Source: Mesorhizobium carmichaelinearum (GTDB lineage Bacteria; Pseudomonadota; Alphaproteobacteria; Rhizobiales; Rhizobiaceae). From it: 64,000 nt of DNA. The translations under genes and the position numbers were made by a program. Below the pieces are notes generated by a model. That model was not told the origin of the DNA. It worked only from the letters and a program-made list of their open reading frames with translations, and ran no database searches. Shown here in pieces: positions 24,111 through 32,653 of this stretch. Numbering within the stretch: the stretch's first letter is position 1; the number at the start of each line of letters is the position of its first letter. The stretch covers positions 1-64,000 of the forward strand of contig NZ_FZQR01000001.1 of assembly GCF_900199455.1 (NCBI RefSeq), given 5' to 3'.

Positions 24111-25355
24111 TTGCAACATCGCAAGATCGTCGTGGTTCTGAAGGGCTATCCGCGGCTGTCGGAAACCTTCATCGCGCAGGAACTGCTCGGTCTGGAGCGT
24201 GCGGGGTTCGACCTGATACTCGTCGCGCTGAGGCGGCCGACCGACGCAAAACGCCACCCCGTGCACGACGAGATCAAAGCGCCCGTCCATTATCTGCCGG
24301 AATATCTGCATCAAGAGCCGCTGCGCGTGGTTCGCTCGCTGTTTGCTTGTCTGCCGCGGCCGGGCTTCTGGCGCGCGCTCGGATCGCTGGCTGCCGATTT
24401 ACCCCGCGACTTTACGCGCAATCGCGTGCGCCGCTTCGGGCAAGCGCTCGTGCTGGCGGCCGAATGGCCTGACGACGCGGGATGGTTGCATGCCCATTTC
24501 GCGCACACGCCGGCATCGGTGACGCGCTATGCCAGCCAGCTTCGTGGCCTGCCCTGGAGCTGCTCGGCCCACGCCAAGGACATCTGGACTTCGGCGGATT
24601 GGGATCTGGCCGGCAAGCTTTCCTCGGCGCGCTGGACGGTCACTTGTACGAAAACCGGGTTCGACCGTCTGAAAGTACTCGCCAACGGCAATTCGCCTGT
24701 GCATCTGAGCTATCATGGACTCGACCTTGATCGCTTCGGCAGTTTTAGCGAGGCGCGAAAACAGCATGACGGCTCGGCGCCCGGCGAACCGGTTGTCGTT
24801 TTGAGTGTCGGGCGCGCCGTTGCAAAGAAAGGCTACGATACCTTGCTGGAGGCCCTTGCCCTCTTGCCCGGTGATTTGGCGTGGCGTTTCGAGCATGTCG
24901 GCGGCGGCGAGGAACTGGAACGGCTCAAGGCGCTGGCGCGAAAGCTCGGACTGGACGGCCGCGTCTCCTGGAAAGGCGCGCTCGCGCAAAAAGAGGTGCT
25001 TGAGCACTACCGAGGCGCCGACATTTTCGCCCTGGCCTGCAGGATCACCGCCAATGGCGACCGGGACGGCCTGCCGAATGTTCTGGTGGAGGCAGCCAGC
25101 CAGCGGCTTGCCTGCGTGTCGACCGATATTTCCGGCGTGCCGGAGCTTCTATCGCCGGAGGAAACCGGGCTGCTGGTTCCAACGGAAAACCCGATTGCGC
25201 TCGCACAGGCGCTGAAGCGCTTGATCCGCGATCCCATGCTGCGCGCCCGCCTCGGCGACGCCGCGGAGCGGCGCGTGCGAAGCAATTTCGATCATACGGC
25301 AAGCATTGGACAGCTCAAGCAACTGTTCCAGCAGGAGTGGCGGGCTGCCGAATGA
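24111..25355 (+). CDS. GT4-family glycosyltransferase
   Basis: This 414-residue GT-B enzyme has the N-terminal GYPRLSETFIAQEL motif typical of exopolysaccharide transferases (WcaL/ExoL-like group). The C-terminal GT4 core includes VGRAVAKKGYDTLLEAL, VSWKGALAQKEVLEHYRGADIFALA and a GLPNVLVEAASQRLACVS block with the donor-binding acidic residue. It begins with a TTG one base after the previous stop (TGAG then TTG), a coupled junction, and its own stop overlaps the next start (ATGA). It likely adds a sugar during synthesis of a surface polysaccharide. The linkage and sugar are unknown. Confidence 0.85.
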   Translation: MQHRKIVVVLKGYPRLSETFIAQELLGLERAGFDLILVALRRPTDAKRHPVHDEIKAPVHYLPEYLHQEPLRVVRSLFACLPRPGFWRALGSLAADLPRDFTRNRVRRFGQALVLAAEWPDDAGWLHAHFAHTPASVTRYASQLRGLPWSCSAHAKDIWTSADWDLAGKLSSARWTVTCTKTGFDRLKVLANGNSPVHLSYHGLDLDRFGSFSEARKQHDGSAPGEPVVVLSVGRAVAKKGYDTLLEALALLPGDLAWRFEHVGGGEELERLKALARKLGLDGRVSWKGALAQKEVLEHYRGADIFALACRITANGDRDGLPNVLVEAASQRLACVSTDISGVPELLSPEETGLLVPTENPIALAQALKRLIRDPMLRARLGDAAERRVRSNFDHTASIGQLKQLFQQEWRAAE

Positions 25356-26545
25356 AGCAGCTGCGCGCTTTCTTCTATGTCCAGCACCTGCTCGGCATCG
25401 GCCATCTCGCGCGCGCCAGCCGCATTGCGGCGGCCCTGGTCGATGACGGTTTCGACGTCACCGTCGTGACTGGCGGAGCGCCGATCGCGGGGTTTCCGGG
25501 ACCGGGGGTAAAATCTGTAGCCCTGCCGCCTGTCACCTCCGGCGATGAAGGATTTTCCGGACTGGTCGACCTGCAGGGCAAACCCATCGGCGATGATTTC
25601 AAGACATTGCGTTCAGAGATGCTGCTGCAGGCATTCCGCGATTGCAGGCCGGATATCGTCATCATCGAGGCGTTTCCATTTGGACGCCGGCAGATGCGTT
25701 TCGAACTCTTGCCGCTGATCGAGGCCATCGAGGCGACGTCGCCCAGGCCGCTGCTGGCGACGTCGGTCCGTGATATTCTTCAGGAGCGCGTCAAGCCGGG
25801 CCGAAACGAGGAAACGGTCGATCTCATCAACCGGCATTTCGATCTTGTCATGGTCCACGGCGATCCGGCTTTCGCAACCATCGACAGGACATTTCCACTG
25901 GCTGGGGCGATCAGCTCCGAGGTCACTTACACAGGGCTCGTTGCCGCACCACCACCGCCCGCGGCCTCCGAGCGCTTCGACGTCCTGGTGTCGGTTGGCG
26001 GCGGGGCTGCCGGAAAGAGCCTTGTCAACGCCACCATCGCTGCGGCGCGGAAGGCCGACAACAGCTGGAAATGGTGTCTGATCACCGGCCCAAACCTGCC
26101 GAAAGACGAGTTTGACGCGATCACACGCGATGCCACGCCGGGCCTGTCCATCTTCCGGTTCCGCGAGGATTTCGCCAGCCTGCTGACCGGCGCCCGCCTG
26201 TCGGTCTCGCAGGCAGGTTACAACACGGTCTGCGATGTCCTGCGCGCGGGTTGTCGCTCGCTGCTCGTTCCATTTGCAGCCGGCGGCGAAACCGAACAGA
26301 CGGTTCGCGCCCTGATGCTCGAAGAACTCGGTCTTGCAACGGTGCTGACGGAAAACGACCTGACGCCTGAGGGCTTGGCGCGAGCGATCGAACAGGCGCT
26401 TGTGGGACCGACGCCATCCGCGCATCGTCTCGACCTGGAAGGCGCGCATCACTCGGCGCAAATCCTGCGCGAGCGGTATCGAACATGGTCCCTGGAAATG
26501 GGGGCCGGTTTCGGAAAGGCGCAGGATCAAACAGACGAATCCTAA
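25352..26545 (+). CDS. MurG-like predicted glycosyltransferase (second of a pair)
   Basis: This 397-residue GT-B protein is related to the product of 22895-24109. It has QHLLGIGHLARASRIAAAL at the N-terminus (compare HDTFGLGHLQR), VSVGGGAAGKSLVNATIAAA in the middle and LSVSQAGYNTVCDVLRAG then VPFAAGGETEQ near the end. The ATG overlaps the GT4 stop by four bases. Two paralogues flanking a GT4 gene suggest sequential additions in one oligosaccharide. It ends 107 bases before a convergent methyltransferase-like gene. Confidence 0.83.
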   Translation: MKQLRAFFYVQHLLGIGHLARASRIAAALVDDGFDVTVVTGGAPIAGFPGPGVKSVALPPVTSGDEGFSGLVDLQGKPIGDDFKTLRSEMLLQAFRDCRPDIVIIEAFPFGRRQMRFELLPLIEAIEATSPRPLLATSVRDILQERVKPGRNEETVDLINRHFDLVMVHGDPAFATIDRTFPLAGAISSEVTYTGLVAAPPPPAASERFDVLVSVGGGAAGKSLVNATIAAARKADNSWKWCLITGPNLPKDEFDAITRDATPGLSIFRFREDFASLLTGARLSVSQAGYNTVCDVLRAGCRSLLVPFAAGGETEQTVRALMLEELGLATVLTENDLTPEGLARAIEQALVGPTPSAHRLDLEGAHHSAQILRERYRTWSLEMGAGFGKAQDQTDES

Positions 26546-26652
26546 CGGTTCATCGGCTTTCACGCACATCGTGTCCAGCAGGTGCGACACGCTTCAAATC
26601 CTTGGTTTATGGCGCTGTCCCAAAACCGCTTCGCACTTTTGAGCGAAATGCA

Positions 26653-27327
26653 TCAAACAGTCCCGATCAGCATGAAGCGCGTATATTTTTTTGTCGGCAG
26701 TTCGCCGGAGAACCGCACCTCGCGGAGCGCCGCCATCGCTTCGAAGGCTGCAAGTGAAGCCACGCAGTTGATGTGCGTCGGCTCGCTGAAATAATCGTTC
26801 GATTGCAGCAGCACATTCGTGCCCCGCGGAAGCAGGGCAAGCCAGGCGGGGAGATCGGCTATATGTTCGCAGCTCGTATTGACGATCAGGTCGGCCCCCC
26901 CGGCCGCATAGTCGAGCGCGTGCATATCTGCCGTCAGCGCCTGGAACCGATCTCCGGCTTGCCGGTTGAGGGTCCGGGCGACCGCCGCGACTTCGGGATC
27001 GATGTCGATGCTGTCGACCGCCGCGATGTCGAAGCGGGCGTCGTTGAAAAGCATTGCCGGCAAGACGCCGTACCATCCACCCAGGACCCATATGCGCGCG
27101 AACCGGCCGCCGCTGCTTTCGAACAGCCTGTCGAGCGCCCACATCTTGCAGGCGACCTGCTTGTGGTTGAAGGCGTTGGCGATATCGGCCTCTGGATGCT
27201 TGGCGATGACGCGCGCCAGCCCTGCCACGAGCGGATGGTTGACATAGGCGGCAATTCCTCGCGTGAGGTCCAGGGCCTGCTCGTGCCCGTCCGTGCGGAC
27301 ATTGCGTGGTTGCGTGACATCCATCAT
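26653..27327 (-). CDS. Class I methyltransferase-like protein
   Basis: This 224-residue protein has a Rossmann-like core: RIWVLGGWYGVLPAMLF (motif I), VDSIDIDPEVAAVARTL (acidic loop) and a LIVNTSCEHI segment in the motif IV position. These match SAM-dependent methyltransferases or spermidine-synthase-like folds. The start could be 27327 or 27324; a weak AAGGCG precedes them. It is divergent from the ABC-type protein at 27487 and convergent with the glycosyltransferase. Methylation of a sugar in the glycan product is plausible but not shown. The substrate is unknown. Confidence 0.72.
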   Translation of the reverse strand: MMDVTQPRNVRTDGHEQALDLTRGIAAYVNHPLVAGLARVIAKHPEADIANAFNHKQVACKMWALDRLFESSGGRFARIWVLGGWYGVLPAMLFNDARFDIAAVDSIDIDPEVAAVARTLNRQAGDRFQALTADMHALDYAAGGADLIVNTSCEHIADLPAWLALLPRGTNVLLQSNDYFSEPTHINCVASLAAFEAMAALREVRFSGELPTKKYTRFMLIGTV

Positions 27328-27486
27328 ATTCGCCTTGTATGTTGGGATTTCGGGCGACACAACGCAATCTTGCCCGCAAAGCCGCCTTGCAGGCTTCGAA
27401 CGTGTCGCCGGCGATGATTGCCGATGCGCCGTTCACCAGCCGGCGCTTTTACTTTTGTTCTTTAAACTGAAGGCCCACAGTCGCAT

Positions 27487-30201
27487 ATGGAACCCAGCCT
27501 AGCCCGCTATATCTGGACACACACCAAGAGGCAGCAGGTCGGGATAGTGTTGATCGTCTTGCTTTCGATGATCCCGTATTTCATGTCCTTCGACCTGCCG
27601 AAGCTGATCGTCAATGGCCCGATCCAAGGTCGCGGCTTCGAGCAAGCGGACGCGACCCGGCCATTCCTGAAGCTGCACTATGATCTGCCGTTCTTTGGAG
27701 AGGTCCAGTTCTTTTCCGGTTTTCAGCTCGACCGCAAGGAGACGCTGTTTGCCCTCAGCTTTGTGTTCCTGTTGCTGGTCGTTATCAACGGCCTGTTCAA
27801 ACTCTACATCAACACCTACAAGGGCCGCCTCGGCGAGCGCATGCTGCGGCGTATCCGCTTCGATCTGGTCGATCGTGTGCTGCGCTTCCCGCCGAGTTAC
27901 TTCACGCGAGTGAAATCCGCCGAAGTGGCGACCATGGTGAAGGACGAGGTCGAGCCGTTGGGCGGCTTCATCGGCGATGCCTTCCTTCAGCCGGTGCTGC
28001 TCGGCGGCCAGGCGCTGACCGCCATGCTGTTCATCATGGTTCAGAATGTCTGGCTCGGGATGATAGCGCTCGTCATCGTGGCGATCCAGATCGTGCTCAT
28101 CCCGCGAATGCGGCGCCGGTTGATCGTGCTCGGGCGCGAACGGCAGCTGACGGCGCGCGCGCTTTCGGGCCGGGTCGGCGAAATCGTCGACGGCATCGGC
28201 ACGGTTCACGTCCACGATACATCAAACTACGAGCGCGCCGACATAGCTGCCCGGCTCGGGCTCATCTTCAAGATCCGCTTCGATCTTTACCAGTGGAAAT
28301 TCATGGTAAAGTTCCTCAACAATTTTCTCGCGCAGATCACGCCCTTTCTGTTCTACATGATCGGCGGGTATCTGGTCATCCAGGGGCGGCTGGACGTCGG
28401 CCAGCTCGTGGCCGTGATCAGCGCCTACAAGGACCTGCCCGGACCGATGAAGGAACTGATCGATTGGGATCAGGCACGGCAAGATGTCCAGGTCAAATAT
28501 CAGCAGGTCGTTGAACAGTTTACCGTTGAGGAGCTCATTGCGCCGAGAATCGGGGCATTGACGATGGACGATCCCGATCCGATGACCAATCCCCTGTCGG
28601 CGATCAGTCTGTCCATAGCAGACGATGGCGGTGCAATGCTCCTCGACCGTATCTCCCTCCAGATCAAGCCGGGGGAGACGGTGGCGCTGGTCAGCACCGC
28701 AACAGGTGGAGCGGAGGCGCTTGCGGAAGCCTTCGCCCGCCTGAACTGGCCGGACAGCGGAAAGGTCGCTTCGGGCGCCGACGACCTGCTTGAACTCCCT
28801 GAAGCCGTCACCGGCCGGCGCATGTCCTATGCGTCGTCGGACGTTTTCCTGTTCCAGGCAAGCCTCCGCGATAACCTGCTCTACGGGTTGAAGCATGCAC
28901 CGCTGACGTCGGTGACTTATGACGGGGCCGCGGCTGATCAGCGCCGCTGGAACATCAACGAGGCGCGCCGGTCCGGCAATACGGATCTCGATATCCACAG
29001 CGACTGGATCGACTATGCTTCCGCCGGCGCCACCGGCCCGCACGACCTCTTCGAAGCCGTGCGCCGGGTGCTCGACGCGGTTGTTCTGTCGCGCGACATT
29101 CTGGATCTTGGCTTGCGCTCTTCGGCCAACCTCGCCCGCCACACGGAGCTTCCCAGACGGATCGTCGAACTGAGGGCGGCGCTGCGAACCCGGCTGGAAC
29201 AGGAAGGGCTGAGCGGACTGGTGGCTCCTTTCGAACCGGGCGCCTACAACAAAGAAGCGACGATCGGCCAAAACCTGCTCTTCGGCGCTGCCGCCGGCCC
29301 CGAACTGGCCGACAGGGCTCTGGCGGCCAATCCCTATTTCGCTTCTGTGCTGAAGCAAGCCGGCCTCGACCGCACGCTCTACGAAATGGGCATGGAAATC
29401 GCCGAACAGGCGATCGAGCTGTTTGCCGACCTGCCGCCAGATCACCAATTCTTCCAGCAGCTCGCCTTCATGAGCGCCGAGGAGATACCCGCCTACGAAA
29501 CCTTACTGCAACGGCTCAAAAACCGTCCCTACGAGGCGGTTTCGGAAAACGACCGAGCCATGATCGTCACCTTGAGCTTTGCCTATATCGAGCCCCGGCA
29601 CCGCTTCGGCCTGCTGAGCGACGAGCTGATGAGCCAGATCGTCGCTGCACGCAACCGGTTCTATGAAAACCTGCCGCCCGAGCTGCAAAATGCGGTGGAA
29701 CGGTATGATCCTGCCAAATACATTGCCGCGGCTACCGTGATGGACAATGTCCTGTTCGGGCGTGTGGGCAACAACCATCCCGACGCGCCGGACCGCATAC
29801 GCTCCATCGTGTATGACATTCTCGACGAGCTGGGGCTTTATGCCGAGCTTCTGGATGTCGGGCTGGACTTCAACGTCGGCGCCGGCGGCAGGCGGCTGAC
29901 CGGCGCACAGCGACAGAAGCTCGATGTTGCCCGGGCCCTGCTCAAGCGTCCTGATTTTCTCATTCTCAACCGGCCGCTGTCGGCACTCGATCAGCGCATG
30001 CAGGATAGGGTGCTGCGAAACGTGCTCGAGGAAGCCAGACGCGACGGCCATTCACCGGCAATTGTGTGGGCCGTGACGAACCCGGCAATGGCGATGATGT
30101 TCGATCGCGTTGTCGTCTTCGACTCGGGTCAATTGGTGGAAGACGGAACACACGAGACACTTCTGGCAGGGAGCGGTATCTTTAAGGACCTGCTGTCATA
30201 G
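27487..30201 (+). CDS. ABC exporter-like protein with degenerate ATPase and large insertion
   Basis: This 904-residue protein starts with an ABC exporter membrane domain (about 15-340; hydrophobic helices near 18-36, 86-103, 170-205 and 280-300). The nucleotide-binding domain follows but is degenerate. The Walker A position (about 402-409) reads VSTATGGA with Ala where Lys is required, Walker B (about 824-829) reads FLILNR in place of ILDE, and the H-loop reads VTNP rather than VTH. A signature-like LTGAQRQ remains (about 804). Between the Q-loop region (about 450-467) and the signature there are about 270 extra residues, including repeated DNLLYGL / QNLLFGA / DNVLFGR motifs. ATP hydrolysis is unlikely. 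It may be a regulatory or structural transporter in the glycan locus. The gene precedes a cyclic-nucleotide-binding protein and an MBL hydrolase. Confidence 0.85.
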   Translation: MEPSLARYIWTHTKRQQVGIVLIVLLSMIPYFMSFDLPKLIVNGPIQGRGFEQADATRPFLKLHYDLPFFGEVQFFSGFQLDRKETLFALSFVFLLLVVINGLFKLYINTYKGRLGERMLRRIRFDLVDRVLRFPPSYFTRVKSAEVATMVKDEVEPLGGFIGDAFLQPVLLGGQALTAMLFIMVQNVWLGMIALVIVAIQIVLIPRMRRRLIVLGRERQLTARALSGRVGEIVDGIGTVHVHDTSNYERADIAARLGLIFKIRFDLYQWKFMVKFLNNFLAQITPFLFYMIGGYLVIQGRLDVGQLVAVISAYKDLPGPMKELIDWDQARQDVQVKYQQVVEQFTVEELIAPRIGALTMDDPDPMTNPLSAISLSIADDGGAMLLDRISLQIKPGETVALVSTATGGAEALAEAFARLNWPDSGKVASGADDLLELPEAVTGRRMSYASSDVFLFQASLRDNLLYGLKHAPLTSVTYDGAAADQRRWNINEARRSGNTDLDIHSDWIDYASAGATGPHDLFEAVRRVLDAVVLSRDILDLGLRSSANLARHTELPRRIVELRAALRTRLEQEGLSGLVAPFEPGAYNKEATIGQNLLFGAAAGPELADRALAANPYFASVLKQAGLDRTLYEMGMEIAEQAIELFADLPPDHQFFQQLAFMSAEEIPAYETLLQRLKNRPYEAVSENDRAMIVTLSFAYIEPRHRFGLLSDELMSQIVAARNRFYENLPPELQNAVERYDPAKYIAAATVMDNVLFGRVGNNHPDAPDRIRSIVYDILDELGLYAELLDVGLDFNVGAGGRRLTGAQRQKLDVARALLKRPDFLILNRPLSALDQRMQDRVLRNVLEEARRDGHSPAIVWAVTNPAMAMMFDRVVVFDSGQLVEDGTHETLLAGSGIFKDLLS

Positions 30202-30508
30202 AGCAACGGACGTTCAGATGGGATCATTGCGCCGGTGAAAATTTGCTGCAAGGTCAAGGGATTCGGCGAAGGGCGTGGCGAGAATACATCCGCGCCGAAA
30301 GCCCGAAGGATTTGCCTAAACTTCACCCGGTTCTTCGGATCCGGCTGGCGGATGCCCATTTTGTCAGGCGGCATCGCCCGATCGCACAACATCGGGCTCG
30401 CCACCTTTCGCGTGGTTCGTCTCGCCATCCCGGGAAACAGAATTGATTCCATCCGGGCGGCCGTTGCTCTAGTCTGGCAAACGCGAATTTTTGGGAAGGT
30501 TTGCGACA
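30202..30508. other. Intergenic region before the cyclic-nucleotide-binding gene
   Basis: This 307-base gap shows no coding frame with a credible start. It must hold the promoter for the cyclic-nucleotide-binding gene or act as an untranslated link from the ABC gene. I saw no clear terminator. Confidence 0.45.
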
Positions 30509-30958
30509 ATGCTGCTCAAGGATGAGGTTGGAATGCTGCAACGCGTTCCCTTGTTCTCCGGCATAGAGCCGGCAAAGCTCAAGCTGCTTGCGTTCACATC
30601 CGATCGCGTGAGCTACAGCGCCGGCGAGATCCTTTTCCGGCAGGGCGACGAGGGAGACGCCGCCTATGTCATCCTTTCAGGCAGGGCGGATATTCTGGTC
30701 GATTCCGACAGCGGACCGATAAAAGTCGCCGAACTGGTGCCAAATTCGATTGTTGGCGAGATCGCCATATTGTGCAACAGCTCCCGCACCGCCACCGTCA
30801 GAGCCGCAAGCCAGCTGGAAGCCTTGAGAATCCGCAAGGATCATTTCCTGAGGCTTATGAAGGAGTTCCCGGAAATGACCATCGAGATGGTGCGGGTTCT
30901 TGCCGATCGCCTAAGCCATACGACCGCGGATCTGATCGACGCACGAAGCGCCAAGTGA
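30509..30958 (+). CDS. Stand-alone cyclic-nucleotide-binding domain protein
   Basis: This 149-residue protein is one cAMP-receptor-type beta-barrel (about 10-125) with the phosphate-binding cassette intact: VGEIAILCNSSRTATV contains GE, the conserved Arg and the following Ala. A C-terminal helix (DHFLRLMKEFPEMTIEMVRVLADRL) follows, but no helix-turn-helix, so it is not a DNA-binding Crp/FNR regulator. It should bind cAMP or cGMP and act on a protein. The neighbours are the degenerate ABC protein and an MBL-fold hydrolase, both encoded in the same direction, and several cyclase genes lie within 20 kb. It may therefore be the receiver of a local second-messenger circuit. The ATG at 30509 is preferred over a TTG six codons upstream. 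Confidence 0.85.
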   Translation: MLLKDEVGMLQRVPLFSGIEPAKLKLLAFTSDRVSYSAGEILFRQGDEGDAAYVILSGRADILVDSDSGPIKVAELVPNSIVGEIAILCNSSRTATVRAASQLEALRIRKDHFLRLMKEFPEMTIEMVRVLADRLSHTTADLIDARSAK

Positions 30959-31032
30959 CGCGTGACGTGAGCTTAGTCCTCGCCGCCGTGATGGCACTGG
31001 CGACCTGGGCGACTTGACTGCGAAGGGGTAGC

Positions 31033-31887
31033 ATGGACGACGACGTTTTCCTGGTCAGGTTTTGGGGCGTGCGCGGCAGCATTTCGGTATCTGGGCCAGA
31101 ATTCGCTCGCTATGGCGGCAACACAAGCTGCATCGAGATGCGGTGCGGCAAGGATACGCTTCTGTTCGATGCGGGCTCTGGCCTGCGGCCTGCCGGCAGG
31201 GCGCTTCGGGCGTCGGGCGTGACCGATTTCGACCTGTTTTTCACCCATTGCCACTACGATCACATCATCGGGCTGCCGGCCTTCAAGCCTATCTATGAAA
31301 GGGGCTTCAAGGTTACACTTTGGTCCGGGCATCTCGCTGGACGCATGACGACCCGCGAGATGGTCGATGAGTTCATTCGGCCGCCGTGGTTTCCGGTGAA
31401 ACTGGACATCTGCAAGGCAAATCTCGACTACCGCGATTTCGTATCCGGAGACGTGCTTCGGCCGCGCGAAGGGGTGGTGGTGCGAACCGGCAGTCTTACC
31501 CATCCGGGCGGCTGCATAGGCTACCGGGTCGAATGGGGCGGCCGCGTCGTGGCGGTGATCACCGACACCGAGCACGAACCGGGCAAACTCGATCAGGCGG
31601 TGCTCCGGCTGATCGAAGATGCCGACCTCGTCATTTACGATTGCACCTACACCGAGGAGGAAATGGAGCGCTACCGCGGCAACGGGCACTCGACATGGCA
31701 ACAGGGCGTCAAGCTCTGTGAGGCCGCCGGTGCGCGCGGGCTTGCGCTGTTTCACCACGAACCGTCGCGCACCGACGGGGAATTGGACGAGATGGAGAAA
31801 CTGGCCAAAGACAGGTTTGCCGGCGCTTTTGCCGCGCGGGATGGCCAAACGCTCAAATTTCCGATCTCATTAGACAAAAAGCGCTGA
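31033..31887 (+). CDS. MBL-fold metal-dependent hydrolase
   Basis: This 284-residue metallo-beta-lactamase-fold protein has an intact metal motif THCHYDH (His72, His74, Asp76, His77), a later TGSLTHPGGCIGYR His and a VAVITDTEH Asp. The opening FWGVRGSI followed by YGGNTSCIE is typical of the group that includes PhnP-like and other cyclic-phosphate phosphodiesterases. It probably hydrolyses a phosphodiester in the cytoplasm. Because it follows a cyclic-nucleotide-binding gene by 74 bases, a cyclic nucleotide is an attractive substrate, but that is inference. It ends one base from the convergent deacetylase-like gene. Confidence 0.85.
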   Translation: MDDDVFLVRFWGVRGSISVSGPEFARYGGNTSCIEMRCGKDTLLFDAGSGLRPAGRALRASGVTDFDLFFTHCHYDHIIGLPAFKPIYERGFKVTLWSGHLAGRMTTREMVDEFIRPPWFPVKLDICKANLDYRDFVSGDVLRPREGVVVRTGSLTHPGGCIGYRVEWGGRVVAVITDTEHEPGKLDQAVLRLIEDADLVIYDCTYTEEEMERYRGNGHSTWQQGVKLCEAAGARGLALFHHEPSRTDGELDEMEKLAKDRFAGAFAARDGQTLKFPISLDKKR

Positions 31888-31888
31888 G

Positions 31889-32653
31889 CTATTTTCCTGA
31901 GCTGGCGCCGCGCTCGATCAATGCCCTGATCGGAAGCCATGCGCAGGCCTCGGTTTGTGCGGTGACTGTGAACAGCCGTTCGAGGAAAAGCCAGGCCGAT
32001 TCATCATGCACGAGATGGTGGGTGAGCAGGCCGACCGGTTCGCCGCCGTCGAATGCATGCTGCAATTGCGCGGTGATAGCCTGAACCAACAGGCCATGAT
32101 CGCGGCAACCGCGCGTGCCATGCCAATCCATGATGTCGACATTGCTGTTGATGACCGCCAGCGAAGCCGACTTCGGCGGCCCATAGACCGACAATGCTGC
32201 AAATCCTATCGATCCAAGGCCGGATACCAAGCCGGCGTCGATCCTGTTCCAGGGTGGCACCAGCATCGGAACGGCACGTGCGCCGTGCAGGCCGGTTACG
32301 TGCGACAGCCCGCGCGCCAGATCATCGAGCACCATCTCGCGTGGCCGATGCGGGCCGAGCTCCTGCTTTTTCTGGTCCTCGGGCGCATGATTCCGGTGCG
32401 CCCAGCCATGGATGGCGACCGAGGCATGCGGCGCCTGGTCAAGTCGGGCGACAAGCTTCTCATCTGTCACGGCCGGAATGACGGCCAGGGTGACCGGAAC
32501 CGCGAATTCACCCGTGAGGTCGAGCAGCCGATCAAGTGCAGGCGTCGGATCCACGGCGTCATCGTCGCGCAGCCAGAACTCTGCCTTACGGCCCGCCCGT
32601 TGCAGGCGCGCCAGTTCTTCCACCAATGGCTGCCAGATCTGATCGGATGTCAT
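31889..32653 (-). CDS. Polysaccharide-deacetylase-like protein
   Basis: This 254-residue protein has the NodB-type deacetylase layout: an early acidic cluster FWLRDDDAVD (catalytic and metal Asp), then AIHGWAHRNH with the two metal-binding His residues, and a late LLTHHLVHDE. There is no signal peptide, so it would act in the cytoplasm or on a lipid-linked precursor. Family members remove N- or O-acetyl groups from sugars. It overlaps the upstream GT4 gene by four bases (ATGA), so the two products are coupled, and the transferred sugar may be deacetylated in the same pathway. Confidence 0.8.
   Translation of the reverse strand: MTSDQIWQPLVEELARLQRAGRKAEFWLRDDDAVDPTPALDRLLDLTGEFAVPVTLAVIPAVTDEKLVARLDQAPHASVAIHGWAHRNHAPEDQKKQELGPHRPREMVLDDLARGLSHVTGLHGARAVPMLVPPWNRIDAGLVSGLGSIGFAALSVYGPPKSASLAVINSNVDIMDWHGTRGCRDHGLLVQAITAQLQHAFDGGEPVGLLTHHLVHDESAWLFLERLFTVTAQTEACAWLPIRALIERGASSGK

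Noticed and set aside
30509..30958. Crp/FNR-type transcription factor
   Set aside because: The protein ends after the cyclic-nucleotide-binding barrel and one helix; the DNA-binding helix-turn-helix is absent.
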